Positions 16,442 to 25,302 of a DNA stretch of 64,000 bases are shown in pieces. The notes under the pieces were generated by a model. It was given only the letters and a program-made list of their open reading frames with translations, had not been told where the DNA came from and did no database searches. Position 1 is the first letter of the stretch. Each line of letters begins with the position of its first letter. The stretch is taken from positions 67,741-131,740 of the forward strand of contig NZ_KI912460.1 of NCBI RefSeq assembly GCF_000518605.1. Direction: 5' to 3'. This stretch comes from Shewanella fidelis ATCC BAA-318 (GTDB taxonomy: Bacteria > Pseudomonadota > Gammaproteobacteria > Enterobacterales > Shewanellaceae). The translations under genes were made by a program, and so were the position numbers.

Positions 16442-16660
16442 ATGCGTGGATCACTAAGAAGTAGAATCATTACTGTTTGCAATAAAAAAACTTCCCAAAA
16501 AGGGGATAATGTAGCTGTGTCATTTTATGCATTTTTTGCCAATAAAAATAATGAACCGGAATTATTAATGGAAGCGGCAACATGGTGGATTGAAACCCAT
16601 AGGTTAGATCATTTTGAAAAAGCACATAAGATTATAAACATGGTAGACCAAGGTTTATAA
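16442..16660 (+). CDS. Small hypothetical protein
   Basis: A predicted 72-residue cytoplasmic protein, basic at the N terminus (MRGSLRSRIITVCNKK). Its tail is amphipathic (LMEAATWWIETHRLDHFEKA). AGGAG at 16426-16430 supports the ATG at 16442 over an in-frame TTG three codons upstream that sits only 2 nt from it. I recognise no family. It is divergent from the ToxR-like regulator and could be one of its targets, which is inference from position only. Confidence 0.55.
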   Translation: MRGSLRSRIITVCNKKTSQKGDNVAVSFYAFFANKNNEPELLMEAATWWIETHRLDHFEKAHKIINMVDQGL

Positions 16661-16727
16661 ATTTAATTTATTAAGAAAATATTAATTTAAACACTACAGA
16701 TAACAAAGGTATTAATAGAGAATAGCT

Positions 16728-17057
16728 ATGCGCAAAGGAACAGTGATCTTGTTAGTTTTATTGATAACGTCAAATCTGTTGTGGTTGGTTAATCTTGTGT
16801 ATACACGAATTGATCATGCAGTCACGCTTACTTATCATGACGCGAGTTACCAACGAAACCAAAGGATGCTTAAAAAATTGCTGGTTGTAGCTAATAACAA
16901 TTTAGTTGGTGACACTTTAACCCGTGCGGAGAGGGTATTAGCTGAACAGAGTAACGCAACGAAACCTTTCATAAAAGAAGGTTGCCTCATAGCTGGTGGT
17001 TTATGTTTAAAGTTCGATCAAAATGAGCAGATTGTTGCAGTAACCATTGAGCCATAA
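16728..17057 (+). CDS. Small membrane-anchored hypothetical protein
   Basis: A 109-residue protein with one N-terminal membrane helix (VILLVLLITSNLLWLVNLVY) and a periplasmic domain of about 80 residues. That domain holds two cysteines in CLIAGGLC. The general form (short anchor, LTYHDASYQRNQ, helical body, small C-terminal sheet) vaguely recalls the Imm58 immunity-protein family, but I cannot confirm this and no toxin gene is nearby. It follows the 72-residue gene by 67 bp on the same strand. Confidence 0.6.
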   Translation: MRKGTVILLVLLITSNLLWLVNLVYTRIDHAVTLTYHDASYQRNQRMLKKLLVVANNNLVGDTLTRAERVLAEQSNATKPFIKEGCLIAGGLCLKFDQNEQIVAVTIEP

Positions 17058-17136
17058 TTTTAAGTAGCGGGTGCTGGCTTTGTAACAATGAAAGAGGTTA
17101 TGAATACGGTGGCTAGACATATTTCATAGGACAGGT

Positions 17137-17158
17137 ACTTTGTTTACGGGGACAAAGT
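17137..17158 (+). terminator. Weak hairpin before psrA
   Basis: ACTTTGT/ACAAAGT stem with an 8-nt loop followed by CCTTCTTT. It may end transcription from the small genes upstream, but the T run is poor. Confidence 0.3.
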
Positions 17159-17227
17159 CCTTCTTTATAGGCAGATGTCGTTTGTTAGTCTATAGCTAAG
17201 ATTATTCTTATATAAAAGGTATTTAAT

Positions 17228-17256
17228 TTGACAAGCACAAAGCGAATGTTTAATTT
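17228..17256 (+). promoter_or_regulatory. Promoter of psrA-fadE
   Basis: A consensus TTGACA -35 box, a 17-nt spacer and a TAATTT -10 box, ending 36 nt before the psrA ATG. Confidence 0.8.
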
Positions 17257-17271
17257 AAACGAGTGTTTTAA
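17254..17271. promoter_or_regulatory. Candidate PsrA operator
   Basis: The inverted repeat AAAC-N4-GTTT (TTTAAACGAGTGTTTTAA) overlaps the end of the -10 box of psrA-fadE. It matches the form of the PsrA fatty-acid-responsive operator (GAAAC-N4-GTTTC type). Autorepression relieved by acyl-CoA or fatty acids is inferred. Confidence 0.6.
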
Positions 17272-17291
17272 ATAGATATAAAGGCAACGGA

Positions 17292-17939
17292 ATGGCAAAT
17301 CGCTCCGATACAAAAACAAGAATACTGGACGCTGCGGAAAAATTATTTGCAGAAAGAGGCTTCTCAGAGACCTCACTAAGATTAATTACAAGTAAAGCTG
17401 AAGTGAACCTTGCTTCTGTAAACTACCATTTTGGCTCGAAAAAAGAGCTAATTAGAGCGGTATTAGCCCGTTACCTTGATGTCTTTATGCCAGCAGCTGC
17501 CGATGCAATTGTTGCTGTTAGACAAGAAAATGCTAACGCTTCATTAGATGCTATCTTTTCTACACTCGTTGCCCCTCTATTGGATCTAAATCAATTACGC
17601 GCTGAAGGCACAACAACCTTTTTGCAGTTATTGGGTCGTGGCTATATTGAAAGCCAAGGTCATCTTCGCTGGTTTATCACCACCCATTATGGTGAGTATT
17701 TAGGTTTGTTTGTTAATGCTGTGGCAGAGAGTGCGCCACATATCCCTCCTGCCGAAATGTTTTGGCGATTACACTTTACCTTAGGTACAGTTGTTTTCAC
17801 CATGGCGTCTGCCGATGCACTTACAGAGATTGCAGAAGCCGATTTTGGCGAGCACAATGATATTGAAGCGGTTATTAGGAAAGTTATTCCGTATTTATCA
17901 GCGGGCGTGTCTGTCCCACTTACTAAGGATGTAATCTAA
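17292..17939 (+). CDS. psrA: TetR-family fatty acid degradation regulator (PsrA)
   Basis: A 215-residue TetR-type repressor. The N-terminal HTH (KTRILDAAEKLFAERGFSET, then the recognition helix in LASVNYHFGSKKELI) is characteristic, and the LASVNYHFGSKK form is typical of PsrA. In Shewanella PsrA represses fatty acid oxidation genes and is released by fatty acids or acyl-CoA. The C-terminal ligand domain contains long hydrophobic helices. It is co-directional with fadE with only 4 bp between the genes, so the repressor and a beta-oxidation enzyme form one autoregulated unit. Confidence 0.93.
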   Translation: MANRSDTKTRILDAAEKLFAERGFSETSLRLITSKAEVNLASVNYHFGSKKELIRAVLARYLDVFMPAAADAIVAVRQENANASLDAIFSTLVAPLLDLNQLRAEGTTTFLQLLGRGYIESQGHLRWFITTHYGEYLGLFVNAVAESAPHIPPAEMFWRLHFTLGTVVFTMASADALTEIAEADFGEHNDIEAVIRKVIPYLSAGVSVPLTKDVI

Positions 17940-17943
17940 AAAT

Positions 17944-20223
17944 ATGGCTACGACATTATTGATGCTGTTGCTTATTGCAATAGTTGTTGTATTCAGTGTT
18001 AAAAATATCAGGATGCAGTTAATCACACGTCCTGTTTTTAGTTTTTTTAAAAAAGTATTGCCGCCGTTATCGAATACTGAAAAGGAAGCGATGGAAGCGG
18101 GTGATGTGTGGTGGGAAGCCGAGTTATTTAAAGGTAAACCAAATTGGCAAGTACTACATAGTTATGGCAAGCCAACGCTCACTTCAGAAGAGCAAGATTT
18201 CATCGATAATCAAGTGATGACTGCATTAACAATGATAGACGACTATGACATTGTTAATGAAAGAAAAGATTTACCGCCTGAGCTGTGGGAGTACTTTAAG
18301 AAAGAGGGCTTCTTTGCGCTTATTATTCCGAAAAAGTACGGCGGTAAAGCGTTCTCTGCTTACGCAAACTCGACTATCGTTAGTAAGATCGCCAGTCGCA
18401 GTGTTAGTGCCGCAGTGACCGTTATGGTGCCCAACTCTTTAGGCCCCGGAGAATTACTGACCCACTATGGTACGACTGAACAAAAAGACTTTTGGTTGCC
18501 AAAGCTTGCCGATGGCCGCGCAGTCCCTTGTTTTGCTTTAACAGGCCCTGAAGCGGGCAGCGATGCCGGCGCAATACCAGATATAGGCGTTGTGTGTCGT
18601 CAAGAGTTTAATGGCGAAGAAACCCTAGGATTAAAGCTAAACTGGAACAAGCGCTATATCACGCTTGCACCTGTGGCTGATGTTCTTGGTCTTGCCTTTC
18701 AAATGTCAGATCCAGATGGCCTATTAGGTGATAATAAAGAGATTGGAATTACCTGTGCCTTAATCCCAACTGATCATCCTGGCGTTAAAATAGGCCGTCG
18801 TCATAACCCACTAAATCTTGCGTTTATGAATGGTACTACTCAAGGTGAAGATGTGTTTATTCCACTTGATTGGATCATTGGTGGGCCGCAATACGCTGGC
18901 CGTGGCTGGCGTATGCTGGTTGAATGTCTATCTGCAGGTCGTGGGATCTCACTGCCTGCACTGTCAACCGCATCTGGTCATATGGCGACAAAAACAACAA
19001 CCGCTTACAGTGTTGTTCGTCAGCAATTTGGCTTGCCTATCGCCCAGTTTGAAGGTGTACAAGAAGCGCTTGCACGAGTTATTGCCAATACTTATCAGCT
19101 AGAGGCTGCAAGACGTTTAACTACAACCGGCATTGACTTAAAAGTTAAGCCATCAGTGGTAACGGCTATTGCCAAGTACCATATGACCGAACTTGGTCGT
19201 AAAGTTGTTGACGATGCGATGGATATTCAGTCGGGTAAAGGTATTCAGCTGGGGCCTAAAAACTATCTTGGTCATGGTTATATGGCGTTACCTATCTCAA
19301 TTACCGTTGAAGGGGCAAACATCCTTACTCGTAGCCTGATGATTTTTGGTCAAGGCGCAACGCGTTGTCATCCATATGTTCTCGCTGAAATGGAAGCTGC
19401 AGCAATGGAAGATACTGAAGCGGCACTTGAACGCTTTGATGCACTGCTGCTTGGTCATATGGGATACGCTACTCGAAATGCCTTTAGTGCGCTTGGTAAT
19501 GCATTAACCGGTAGCCGCTTTAGTCAATCGCCAGTCAGCGGTGAAACAAAGCAGTATTATAAAGATATGACACGGCTTTCTGCAGGTCTTGCCTTTATGA
19601 CTGACGTTTCAATGCTAATTTTAGGTGGAGATTTAAAGCGCAAAGAGATGTTGAGCGCCCGTTTAGGCGATGTATTAAGCCAACTTTATCTTGGTTCGGC
19701 AACCTTAAAGCTATTTGAAGATAATGGTCGTCAGTTTGATGATTTACCCGCTGTACGCCATGCAATGGCGACGAGATTACATTTAGCAGCCAAAGCACTC
19801 GATGAAGCGATACGTAACTTCCCTAACCGTGGGGTAGCACTATTATTGCGCGCTTTAATTTTCCCACTAGGTAACCGTTTTAAAGATGCCACTGATAAGC
19901 AATCTATCGATTTAGTTGAAGCAATGAGTAAACCTTCGCCTGCTCGTGATAGATTGACTCATCTATGTCCAGATTTTGCTGATGACACCAGTGGCATTGC
20001 CGATGTAGAGAAGGCTTTCATTGCAAAGCATGGATGTAAGGGGCTTTATAAAAAGCTTAAACAAGCACAGAAAGAGGGTAAACTTGCCAAGCTACCACCT
20101 TTAGCTTTGTTTAATGCAGCGCTTGAGGTTGCTGTTATTACGACCGAGGAGCATCAACAATTGGTAGATGCAGATGCGCTAAGACTTGCTGCTATTAACG
20201 TGGATGATTTTGAAACGCTTTAA
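17944..20223 (+). CDS. fadE: Acyl-CoA dehydrogenase FadE
   Basis: A 759-residue FAD enzyme catalysing the first step of beta-oxidation (acyl-CoA to trans-2-enoyl-CoA). An N-terminal hydrophobic segment (TLLMLLLIAIVVVFSV) would tether it to the inner membrane. The acyl-CoA dehydrogenase core follows: FFALIIPKKYGGKAFSAYA, NSLGPGELLTHYGT and the FAD/substrate motif CFALTGPEAGSDAGAIPD. It continues with the long C-terminal DUF1974 region found in FadE. E. coli FadE is slightly longer at the N terminus. It is downstream of psrA in the same transcript. Confidence 0.95.
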   Translation: MATTLLMLLLIAIVVVFSVKNIRMQLITRPVFSFFKKVLPPLSNTEKEAMEAGDVWWEAELFKGKPNWQVLHSYGKPTLTSEEQDFIDNQVMTALTMIDDYDIVNERKDLPPELWEYFKKEGFFALIIPKKYGGKAFSAYANSTIVSKIASRSVSAAVTVMVPNSLGPGELLTHYGTTEQKDFWLPKLADGRAVPCFALTGPEAGSDAGAIPDIGVVCRQEFNGEETLGLKLNWNKRYITLAPVADVLGLAFQMSDPDGLLGDNKEIGITCALIPTDHPGVKIGRRHNPLNLAFMNGTTQGEDVFIPLDWIIGGPQYAGRGWRMLVECLSAGRGISLPALSTASGHMATKTTTAYSVVRQQFGLPIAQFEGVQEALARVIANTYQLEAARRLTTTGIDLKVKPSVVTAIAKYHMTELGRKVVDDAMDIQSGKGIQLGPKNYLGHGYMALPISITVEGANILTRSLMIFGQGATRCHPYVLAEMEAAAMEDTEAALERFDALLLGHMGYATRNAFSALGNALTGSRFSQSPVSGETKQYYKDMTRLSAGLAFMTDVSMLILGGDLKRKEMLSARLGDVLSQLYLGSATLKLFEDNGRQFDDLPAVRHAMATRLHLAAKALDEAIRNFPNRGVALLLRALIFPLGNRFKDATDKQSIDLVEAMSKPSPARDRLTHLCPDFADDTSGIADVEKAFIAKHGCKGLYKKLKQAQKEGKLAKLPPLALFNAALEVAVITTEEHQQLVDADALRLAAINVDDFETL

Positions 20224-20241
20224 TATCAGCTAATAAGAAAT

Positions 20242-20276
20242 AAAAAAAGGTACGCAATTAATTGCGTACCTTTTTT
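20242..20276. terminator. Bidirectional terminator between fadE and pykA
   Basis: The perfect stem AAGGTACGCAATTAATTGCGTACCTT is flanked by an A run and a T run. It serves the converging fadE and pykA transcripts. Confidence 0.92.
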
Positions 20277-20312
20277 GTAGGTGTTGCTGTGTTAGTTTGC
20301 TAAACCGATAAA

Positions 20313-21752
20313 CTAACCGTAAACAACCACTTTACTGGTGTTGGTGCCGCCAATTGTTTCCATAGCATCACCTTTTGTCATCATCGCCATGTCACCTTTT
20401 TCTAGGTAACCAGCTTGTGCTAAGGTTTCTAATGCTTGCTGCGCGACAGCTTCAGGAGCATGTTTAGTTGAATCAAAAAATACCGGTTTCACACCACGGT
20501 ATAGTGCCATTTTAGCCAGTGTAGACTCATGGCGCGATAGTGCAAAAATAGGCAGAGCCGAACTAATGCGAGACATTAATTGTGGTGTAGCGCCTGATTC
20601 AGTTAACGCAATAATCGCTTTAACCCCTTCAAGGTGGTTGGCTGCGTACATAGTTGATAGGGCTACGGTTTCTTCAATCGTGGTAAATTGCTGATCAAGT
20701 CTGTGCTTAGATACTTGCACACTTGGGTGTGATTCTGCGCCAAGACAAACTTGAGCCATGGCTTTTACCGTTTCTTCAGGGAAGTCACCAGCTGCTGTTT
20801 CAGCACTTAGCATAACCGCATCGGTGCCATCTAAAACAGCGTTTGCCACATCCATAACTTCTGCGCGAGTTGGCATTGGGCTAGAGATCATTGACTCCAT
20901 CATTTGAGTCGCAGTGATCACAGGTTTATTTAATTGGCGTGAACGGCTGATCAGGCGTTTTTGAACTGCAACAAGCGCTGGATCACCAATTTCAACACCT
21001 AAATCACCACGTGCAACCATTACTGCGTCAGAAGCAATAATGACGTCATCCATAGCTTCGTCAGTTGCAACAGCTTCTGCACGTTCAACCTTTGAAACGA
21101 TGAGGGCGTTGCTACCAGCTTTGCGTGCTAGCTCACGTGCGTAGTTTAGATCTGCACCGCTTCTTGGGAATGATACCGCTAGATAATCAACGCCAATGGC
21201 TGCAGCGGTAATGATATCTTGCTTATCTTTTTCGGTAAGTGCTGCAGCAGAGAGGCCACCGCCTTGCTTGTTGATCCCTTTGTTGTTTGATAAAGGGCCT
21301 GCAACGGTAACAGTTGTATGAACCTTATTACCTTCAACTTTCTCAACACGTAATTGAACACGACCATCGTCAAGCATCAAGATATCACCAAGACTCACAT
21401 CTTGTGGTAATTCTTTGTAGTCGATACCAACTTGAGTTTCGTCACCTTCGCCTTTAGCCAGATCACCATCTAGGGTGAAGGCTTGACCAAGTTCTAACAT
21501 CACCTTTTTGTTGTCTTTGAAAGTAGATATGCGGATCTTTGGACCTTGTAGATCACCTAAAACAGCAACATGAAGCCCGAGCTCTTTTGCAATTGCTCGC
21601 GTGTCATCTGCGCGTTTTTTATGATCTTCTGGTGCACCGTGAGAGAAGTTTAAACGAACAACGTTAGCACCGGCAGCAATAATGCGGCGTAGGTTGTCAT
21701 CACGGTCTGTGGCTGGACCCAAAGTTGTTACAATTTTGGTTCTGCGGAACAT
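20313..21752 (-). CDS. pykA: Pyruvate kinase II (PykA)
   Basis: PykA transfers phosphate from phosphoenolpyruvate to ADP, the last step of glycolysis and the Entner-Doudoroff route. The 479-residue protein starts with RRTKIVTTLGPATD and has the active-site segments NFSHG, SKVERAEA, MVARGDLGVE and TATQMMESM. The C-terminal allosteric domain ends in GGTNTSKVVVYG. Length and the GDLAKGEGDE insert fit the AMP-activated PykA type. A HexR-like operator lies 61 bp upstream, joining it to the hexR-zwf locus next door. Confidence 0.97.
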   Translation of the reverse strand: MFRRTKIVTTLGPATDRDDNLRRIIAAGANVVRLNFSHGAPEDHKKRADDTRAIAKELGLHVAVLGDLQGPKIRISTFKDNKKVMLELGQAFTLDGDLAKGEGDETQVGIDYKELPQDVSLGDILMLDDGRVQLRVEKVEGNKVHTTVTVAGPLSNNKGINKQGGGLSAAALTEKDKQDIITAAAIGVDYLAVSFPRSGADLNYARELARKAGSNALIVSKVERAEAVATDEAMDDVIIASDAVMVARGDLGVEIGDPALVAVQKRLISRSRQLNKPVITATQMMESMISSPMPTRAEVMDVANAVLDGTDAVMLSAETAAGDFPEETVKAMAQVCLGAESHPSVQVSKHRLDQQFTTIEETVALSTMYAANHLEGVKAIIALTESGATPQLMSRISSALPIFALSRHESTLAKMALYRGVKPVFFDSTKHAPEAVAQQALETLAQAGYLEKGDMAMMTKGDAMETIGGTNTSKVVVYG

Positions 21753-21812
21753 GAGATACTCCGTTAAGTTTAAATAAATTCTAACCCTATATTATCAGAC
21801 AATAACCAACTA

Positions 21813-21827
21813 TGTAGTAAAATTACG
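21813..21827. promoter_or_regulatory. Candidate HexR operator upstream of pykA
   Basis: TGTAGTAAAATTACG matches the HexR palindrome TGTARTWWWAYTACA at 14 of 15 positions. It lies between the pykA start and the hexR stop. Regulation of pykA by HexR is established in Shewanella; this particular site is my reading. Confidence 0.7.
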
Positions 21828-21937
21828 AAAAAAAATGTGTTGTCTCAAGTTTTTAATTTTGTGACATATTCCAACATTAATTGATAAAAAGGCAACTTGA
21901 AGCTCATCAAGTTGCCGTAAATCATGTAGAAAGTCAG

Positions 21938-22792
21938 TTACAGAATTGGATCTTTGTCGATTCTTGACTCTTTTAATACTTCTTTTACGCGCTTTAGGTT
22001 TTCACGGAAACGTGGTCCACGTCTTAGGGTGAAACCGGTAGCGAGCACATCAATTATAACCAATTGTGCCAAACGTGACGCCATTGGTAAGTACATATCG
22101 GTATCTTCTGGTACTTCCATTGTTACCGGAAGTGTACACACAGTTGAAAGTGGTGAATTTCGGGCCGTGATGCCGATAACAGCCGCACCATTTTCTCTAG
22201 CAAGCTTGGCGATATCGATAAGTGACTTAGTACGACCAGTATGTGAGATAAGCACCACTACATCACCTTCATTACTGTTAATGCAGCTCATACGTTGCAT
22301 TAAAACATCGTCGAAACAGATGACAGGAACATTAAAGCGGAAGAATTTGTTTTGTGCGTCATGAGCGACCGAGGCTGAAGCGCCAAGACCAAAAAAAGAA
22401 ATTTTCTTTGCTTGGGTTAATATATCTACTGCTTTATTGACAGCTGCAGTGTCTATACTTTGTCTAGCGGTATCAAGGGATGCCATTGAAGATTCGAAGA
22501 TCTTGGTAGTGTAAGAATCCGGACTATCATCTTCTTCAACGTGTCGACTTACATAAGGCGTACCGTTAGCTAAGCTTTGCGCTAAGTGAAGTTTAAAATC
22601 CGGAAAGCCTTTAGTATCTAAACGACGACAGAAACGGTTTACAGTAGGTTCACTCACATCAGCCATTTTAGCTAAAGTAGCAATACTTGAGTGAATGGCT
22701 GTCTGGGGTGAAGACAAAATAACTTCTGCAACTTTACGTTCAGACTTACTAAAATGGGTAAGGCTTTTTTGCACCTTTTCGAGGGTATTCAT
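21938..22792 (-). CDS. hexR: HexR, RpiR-family regulator of central carbon metabolism
   Basis: A 284-residue regulator with an N-terminal RpiR-type helix-turn-helix (IATLAKMADVSEPTVNRFCR, about 37-60). A C-terminal SIS sugar-phosphate domain follows (ISFFGLGASASVAHDAQNKF, VVVLISHTGRTKSLIDIA). HexR senses 2-keto-3-deoxy-6-phosphogluconate and controls zwf-edd-eda and glycolytic genes in gammaproteobacteria. It is divergent from zwf, and candidate HexR operators lie on both sides of it. There is no obvious partner gene on its own strand. Confidence 0.96.
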   Translation of the reverse strand: MNTLEKVQKSLTHFSKSERKVAEVILSSPQTAIHSSIATLAKMADVSEPTVNRFCRRLDTKGFPDFKLHLAQSLANGTPYVSRHVEEDDSPDSYTTKIFESSMASLDTARQSIDTAAVNKAVDILTQAKKISFFGLGASASVAHDAQNKFFRFNVPVICFDDVLMQRMSCINSNEGDVVVLISHTGRTKSLIDIAKLARENGAAVIGITARNSPLSTVCTLPVTMEVPEDTDMYLPMASRLAQLVIIDVLATGFTLRRGPRFRENLKRVKEVLKESRIDKDPIL

Positions 22793-23030
22793 ATGCGTAC
22801 GTCCACTCAGTATTAATGTAGATTATTATATTTTGATCACAGCTTTTAGGTTGTCGTCAAAGGCCTATTATTTCCGCAGCGTTGACGCCAACATTAATTT
22901 ATAATGACAACAGGTACAAACACGATAAATTTTAGTAATTTTATCACAAAAGCATATCAGATTATGGCGTAACATAGCTAATACGCTAACTTGAAGTTTA
23001 TTATAAAATTTAGATGCAATTACTAAATTG

Positions 23031-23045
23031 TGTTGTTATATTACA
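23031..23045. promoter_or_regulatory. Candidate HexR operator upstream of zwf
   Basis: TGTTGTTATATTACA matches the HexR palindrome at 12 of 15 positions. It sits inside the larger perfect inverted repeat TGTTGT-TATATT-ACAACA (23031-23048), 60 bp before the zwf ATG. A second short repeat, CAATTACTAAATTG, lies directly upstream. Confidence 0.55.
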
Positions 23046-23107
23046 ACAAACGTGTGAATTCTCGTCAAAAATGATGAGGCACAGTGTCAAAAGGAGATTT
23101 TGAAGCT

Positions 23108-24580
23108 ATGGGCATAACAACACCAGAAGCCAAAGCTTGTGATTTTGTTCTATTTGGGACTAAAGGGGATCTTGCAAAGCGTAAATTGCTGCCTTCTTTA
23201 TACCAACTTGATAAAGCAAATTTACTGAATGTCGATACGAAAATTCTCGGCGTAGCAAAAGATGACTTTAGCCAAGAAGAATATCGCGAGTTGGTTACCA
23301 CCGCATTAGAGACATTTGTCAAAGATGGCCTCTGCGAAGAAACCAAGAATCGATTCTTGGAGCGTTGCCATTATATTGGCACTAACTTCACTGTTTCTGA
23401 TGGCTATCAAGCGTTTCATGATATTTTAGAGCCTGAAAAGCGAGTCATGGTGAGTTACTTCGCAACTCCGCCCGCTATTTTTGGTGATATTTGTCGTTGC
23501 CTGCACGAACAAAATCTTATTTTCCCTGACTCTCGTGTCGTTCTAGAAAAGCCAATCGGCTCTGATCTCGCTACTTCTCGCATTATCAACGACCAAGTCT
23601 CTGCTTACTTCGAAGAAAATCAAGTTTACCGAATTGACCATTATCTAGGTAAAGAAACCGTTCAAAATCTTCTTGCTCTGCGTTTTGCTAACTCTTTATT
23701 TGCTTCTAAGTGGGATAACCGCACAATTGATCATGTACAGTTAACGGTTGCAGAAGAGGTCGGTATTGAAGGCCGTTGGGGTTACTTTGATAAAGCAGGC
23801 CAGATGCGCGATATGATCCAGAATCACTTATTACAAGTGCTTACCTTAGTGGCGATGGATCCGCCAGTAAACTTAGATGCTGATAATATTCGTGACGAGA
23901 AAGTAAAAGTACTTAAATCACTGCGTCCTATTAATGCTGACAACATCTACGAAAATACCGTTCGTGGTCAATATAGCTCTGGTTTCTTAAAAGGTGCACC
24001 GGTTCCTGGTTATTTAGAGGAAGAGGGCGCAAATGTTCAGTCTAATGCTGAAACCTTTGTCGCACTGCGTGTAGACATAGATAACTGGCGTTGGGCTGGT
24101 GTTCCTTTCTACTTACGCAGTGGCAAGCGCATGCCATTCAAGAGCTCTGAAATTGTGGTGTATTTTAAAAATCCACCACACAACTTATACAGCTCAAACT
24201 ACCGTAATCTGCCACCAAACAAGCTAACGATCCGCTTACAGCCTCATGAAGGTGTTGAGATCCAGATGCTAAATAAAGTACCAGGTTTGGGTGAAAAACA
24301 ACGCTTACAAACAACAAAACTGGATTTAAGTTTCTCAGAGACGTTTAAAAATGAGCGCATTGCTGATGCTTATGAGCGTTTGTTGCTTGAAGCCATGCTC
24401 GGTAATCAAGCACTGTTTGTTCGTCGCGATGAAGTTGAGCAAGCTTGGAGCTGGGTTGATGGCATCATTCAAGCATGGGAAGAAACCGACGAGAAGCCAA
24501 AACCTTATCCAGCGGGAACATGGGGCCCAGTTGCTTCTGTAGCGCTAATCACTAAAGACGGTCGTTCTTGGGACGAGTAG
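23108..24580 (+). CDS. zwf: Glucose-6-phosphate 1-dehydrogenase (Zwf)
   Basis: Zwf oxidises glucose-6-phosphate to 6-phosphogluconolactone with NADP, feeding the Entner-Doudoroff and oxidative pentose routes. From ATG 23108 it has 490 residues. The frame also offers a GTG at 23084. I prefer the ATG because AGGAG lies upstream (11-nt spacing) and the length fits the family. The dinucleotide-binding FGTKGDLAKRKLLPSLY segment, the catalytic RIDHYLGKE motif and the EKPIG motif are present. It is the first gene of zwf-pgl-edd-eda. Confidence 0.96.
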   Translation: MGITTPEAKACDFVLFGTKGDLAKRKLLPSLYQLDKANLLNVDTKILGVAKDDFSQEEYRELVTTALETFVKDGLCEETKNRFLERCHYIGTNFTVSDGYQAFHDILEPEKRVMVSYFATPPAIFGDICRCLHEQNLIFPDSRVVLEKPIGSDLATSRIINDQVSAYFEENQVYRIDHYLGKETVQNLLALRFANSLFASKWDNRTIDHVQLTVAEEVGIEGRWGYFDKAGQMRDMIQNHLLQVLTLVAMDPPVNLDADNIRDEKVKVLKSLRPINADNIYENTVRGQYSSGFLKGAPVPGYLEEEGANVQSNAETFVALRVDIDNWRWAGVPFYLRSGKRMPFKSSEIVVYFKNPPHNLYSSNYRNLPPNKLTIRLQPHEGVEIQMLNKVPGLGEKQRLQTTKLDLSFSETFKNERIADAYERLLLEAMLGNQALFVRRDEVEQAWSWVDGIIQAWEETDEKPKPYPAGTWGPVASVALITKDGRSWDE

Positions 24581-24588
24581 AGGAAAGC

Positions 24589-25293
24589 ATGATTAAAGAA
24601 ACGGTTTTTAAATCATTCGATAATAAAGATGCACTTGAAGCTCAACTTGCTGAACGTATAGCCAACCAATTACAAGAAGCGGTGGATGCACGCGGTAAAG
24701 CAAGCCTTATCGTTTCAGGTGGCTCAACACCGCTGAAGTTATTTGAACTATTGAGCAAGAAAGCGATTGATTGGAGCGATGTATACATCACCCTAGCTGA
24801 CGAGCGTTGGGTGAGTGCAGATCATGGTGACTCAAATGAGCGCTTAGTTAGAAATAACCTACTGCAAAATCGCGCTGCCAGTGCCAAGTTTCGTGGCTTA
24901 AAGAACATGTATTCTACGCCACAAGAAGGCTGCGACATGGCGATAGAGCAACTAGGTTGCTTCCCTAAGCCGTTTGATGTGGTTGTGTTAGGCATGGGTA
25001 ACGATGGTCATACATGTTCTTGGTTCCCATGTGCAGAAAAAGCACAACTTGAACACGCACTGACAACCTCTGAGCTGTGTGTTGCTGTTCAACCCGGCAA
25101 TGCGCCACATTCGAGGATCTCGCTTTCAAAATCAGCGATTTTAGCGAGCCGTCAAATCTATTTACATATCGTTGGTGAACAAAAACTTGATGTTTACCGA
25201 CAAGCACTAGCAAGCGATGACAGTCGTGAAATGCCTATCCGCGCCGTATTGGATCAGCGTAAAACACCTGTTGACGTTTACTGGAGCGCTTAA
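24589..25293 (+). CDS. pgl: 6-phosphogluconolactonase (Pgl)
   Basis: Pgl hydrolyses 6-phosphogluconolactone to 6-phosphogluconate. It is a 234-residue protein of the NagB/DevB-type family, with IVSGGSTPLKLFELL, LADERWV and LGMGNDGHTCSWFP motifs. I start it at ATG 24589, with GAGGAAAGC directly upstream and 8 bp after the zwf stop; the frame extends seven codons into zwf without support. It is the second gene of the operon. Confidence 0.95.
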   Translation: MIKETVFKSFDNKDALEAQLAERIANQLQEAVDARGKASLIVSGGSTPLKLFELLSKKAIDWSDVYITLADERWVSADHGDSNERLVRNNLLQNRAASAKFRGLKNMYSTPQEGCDMAIEQLGCFPKPFDVVVLGMGNDGHTCSWFPCAEKAQLEHALTTSELCVAVQPGNAPHSRISLSKSAILASRQIYLHIVGEQKLDVYRQALASDDSREMPIRAVLDQRKTPVDVYWSA

Positions 25294-25302
25294 GGAGTAA
25301 TT

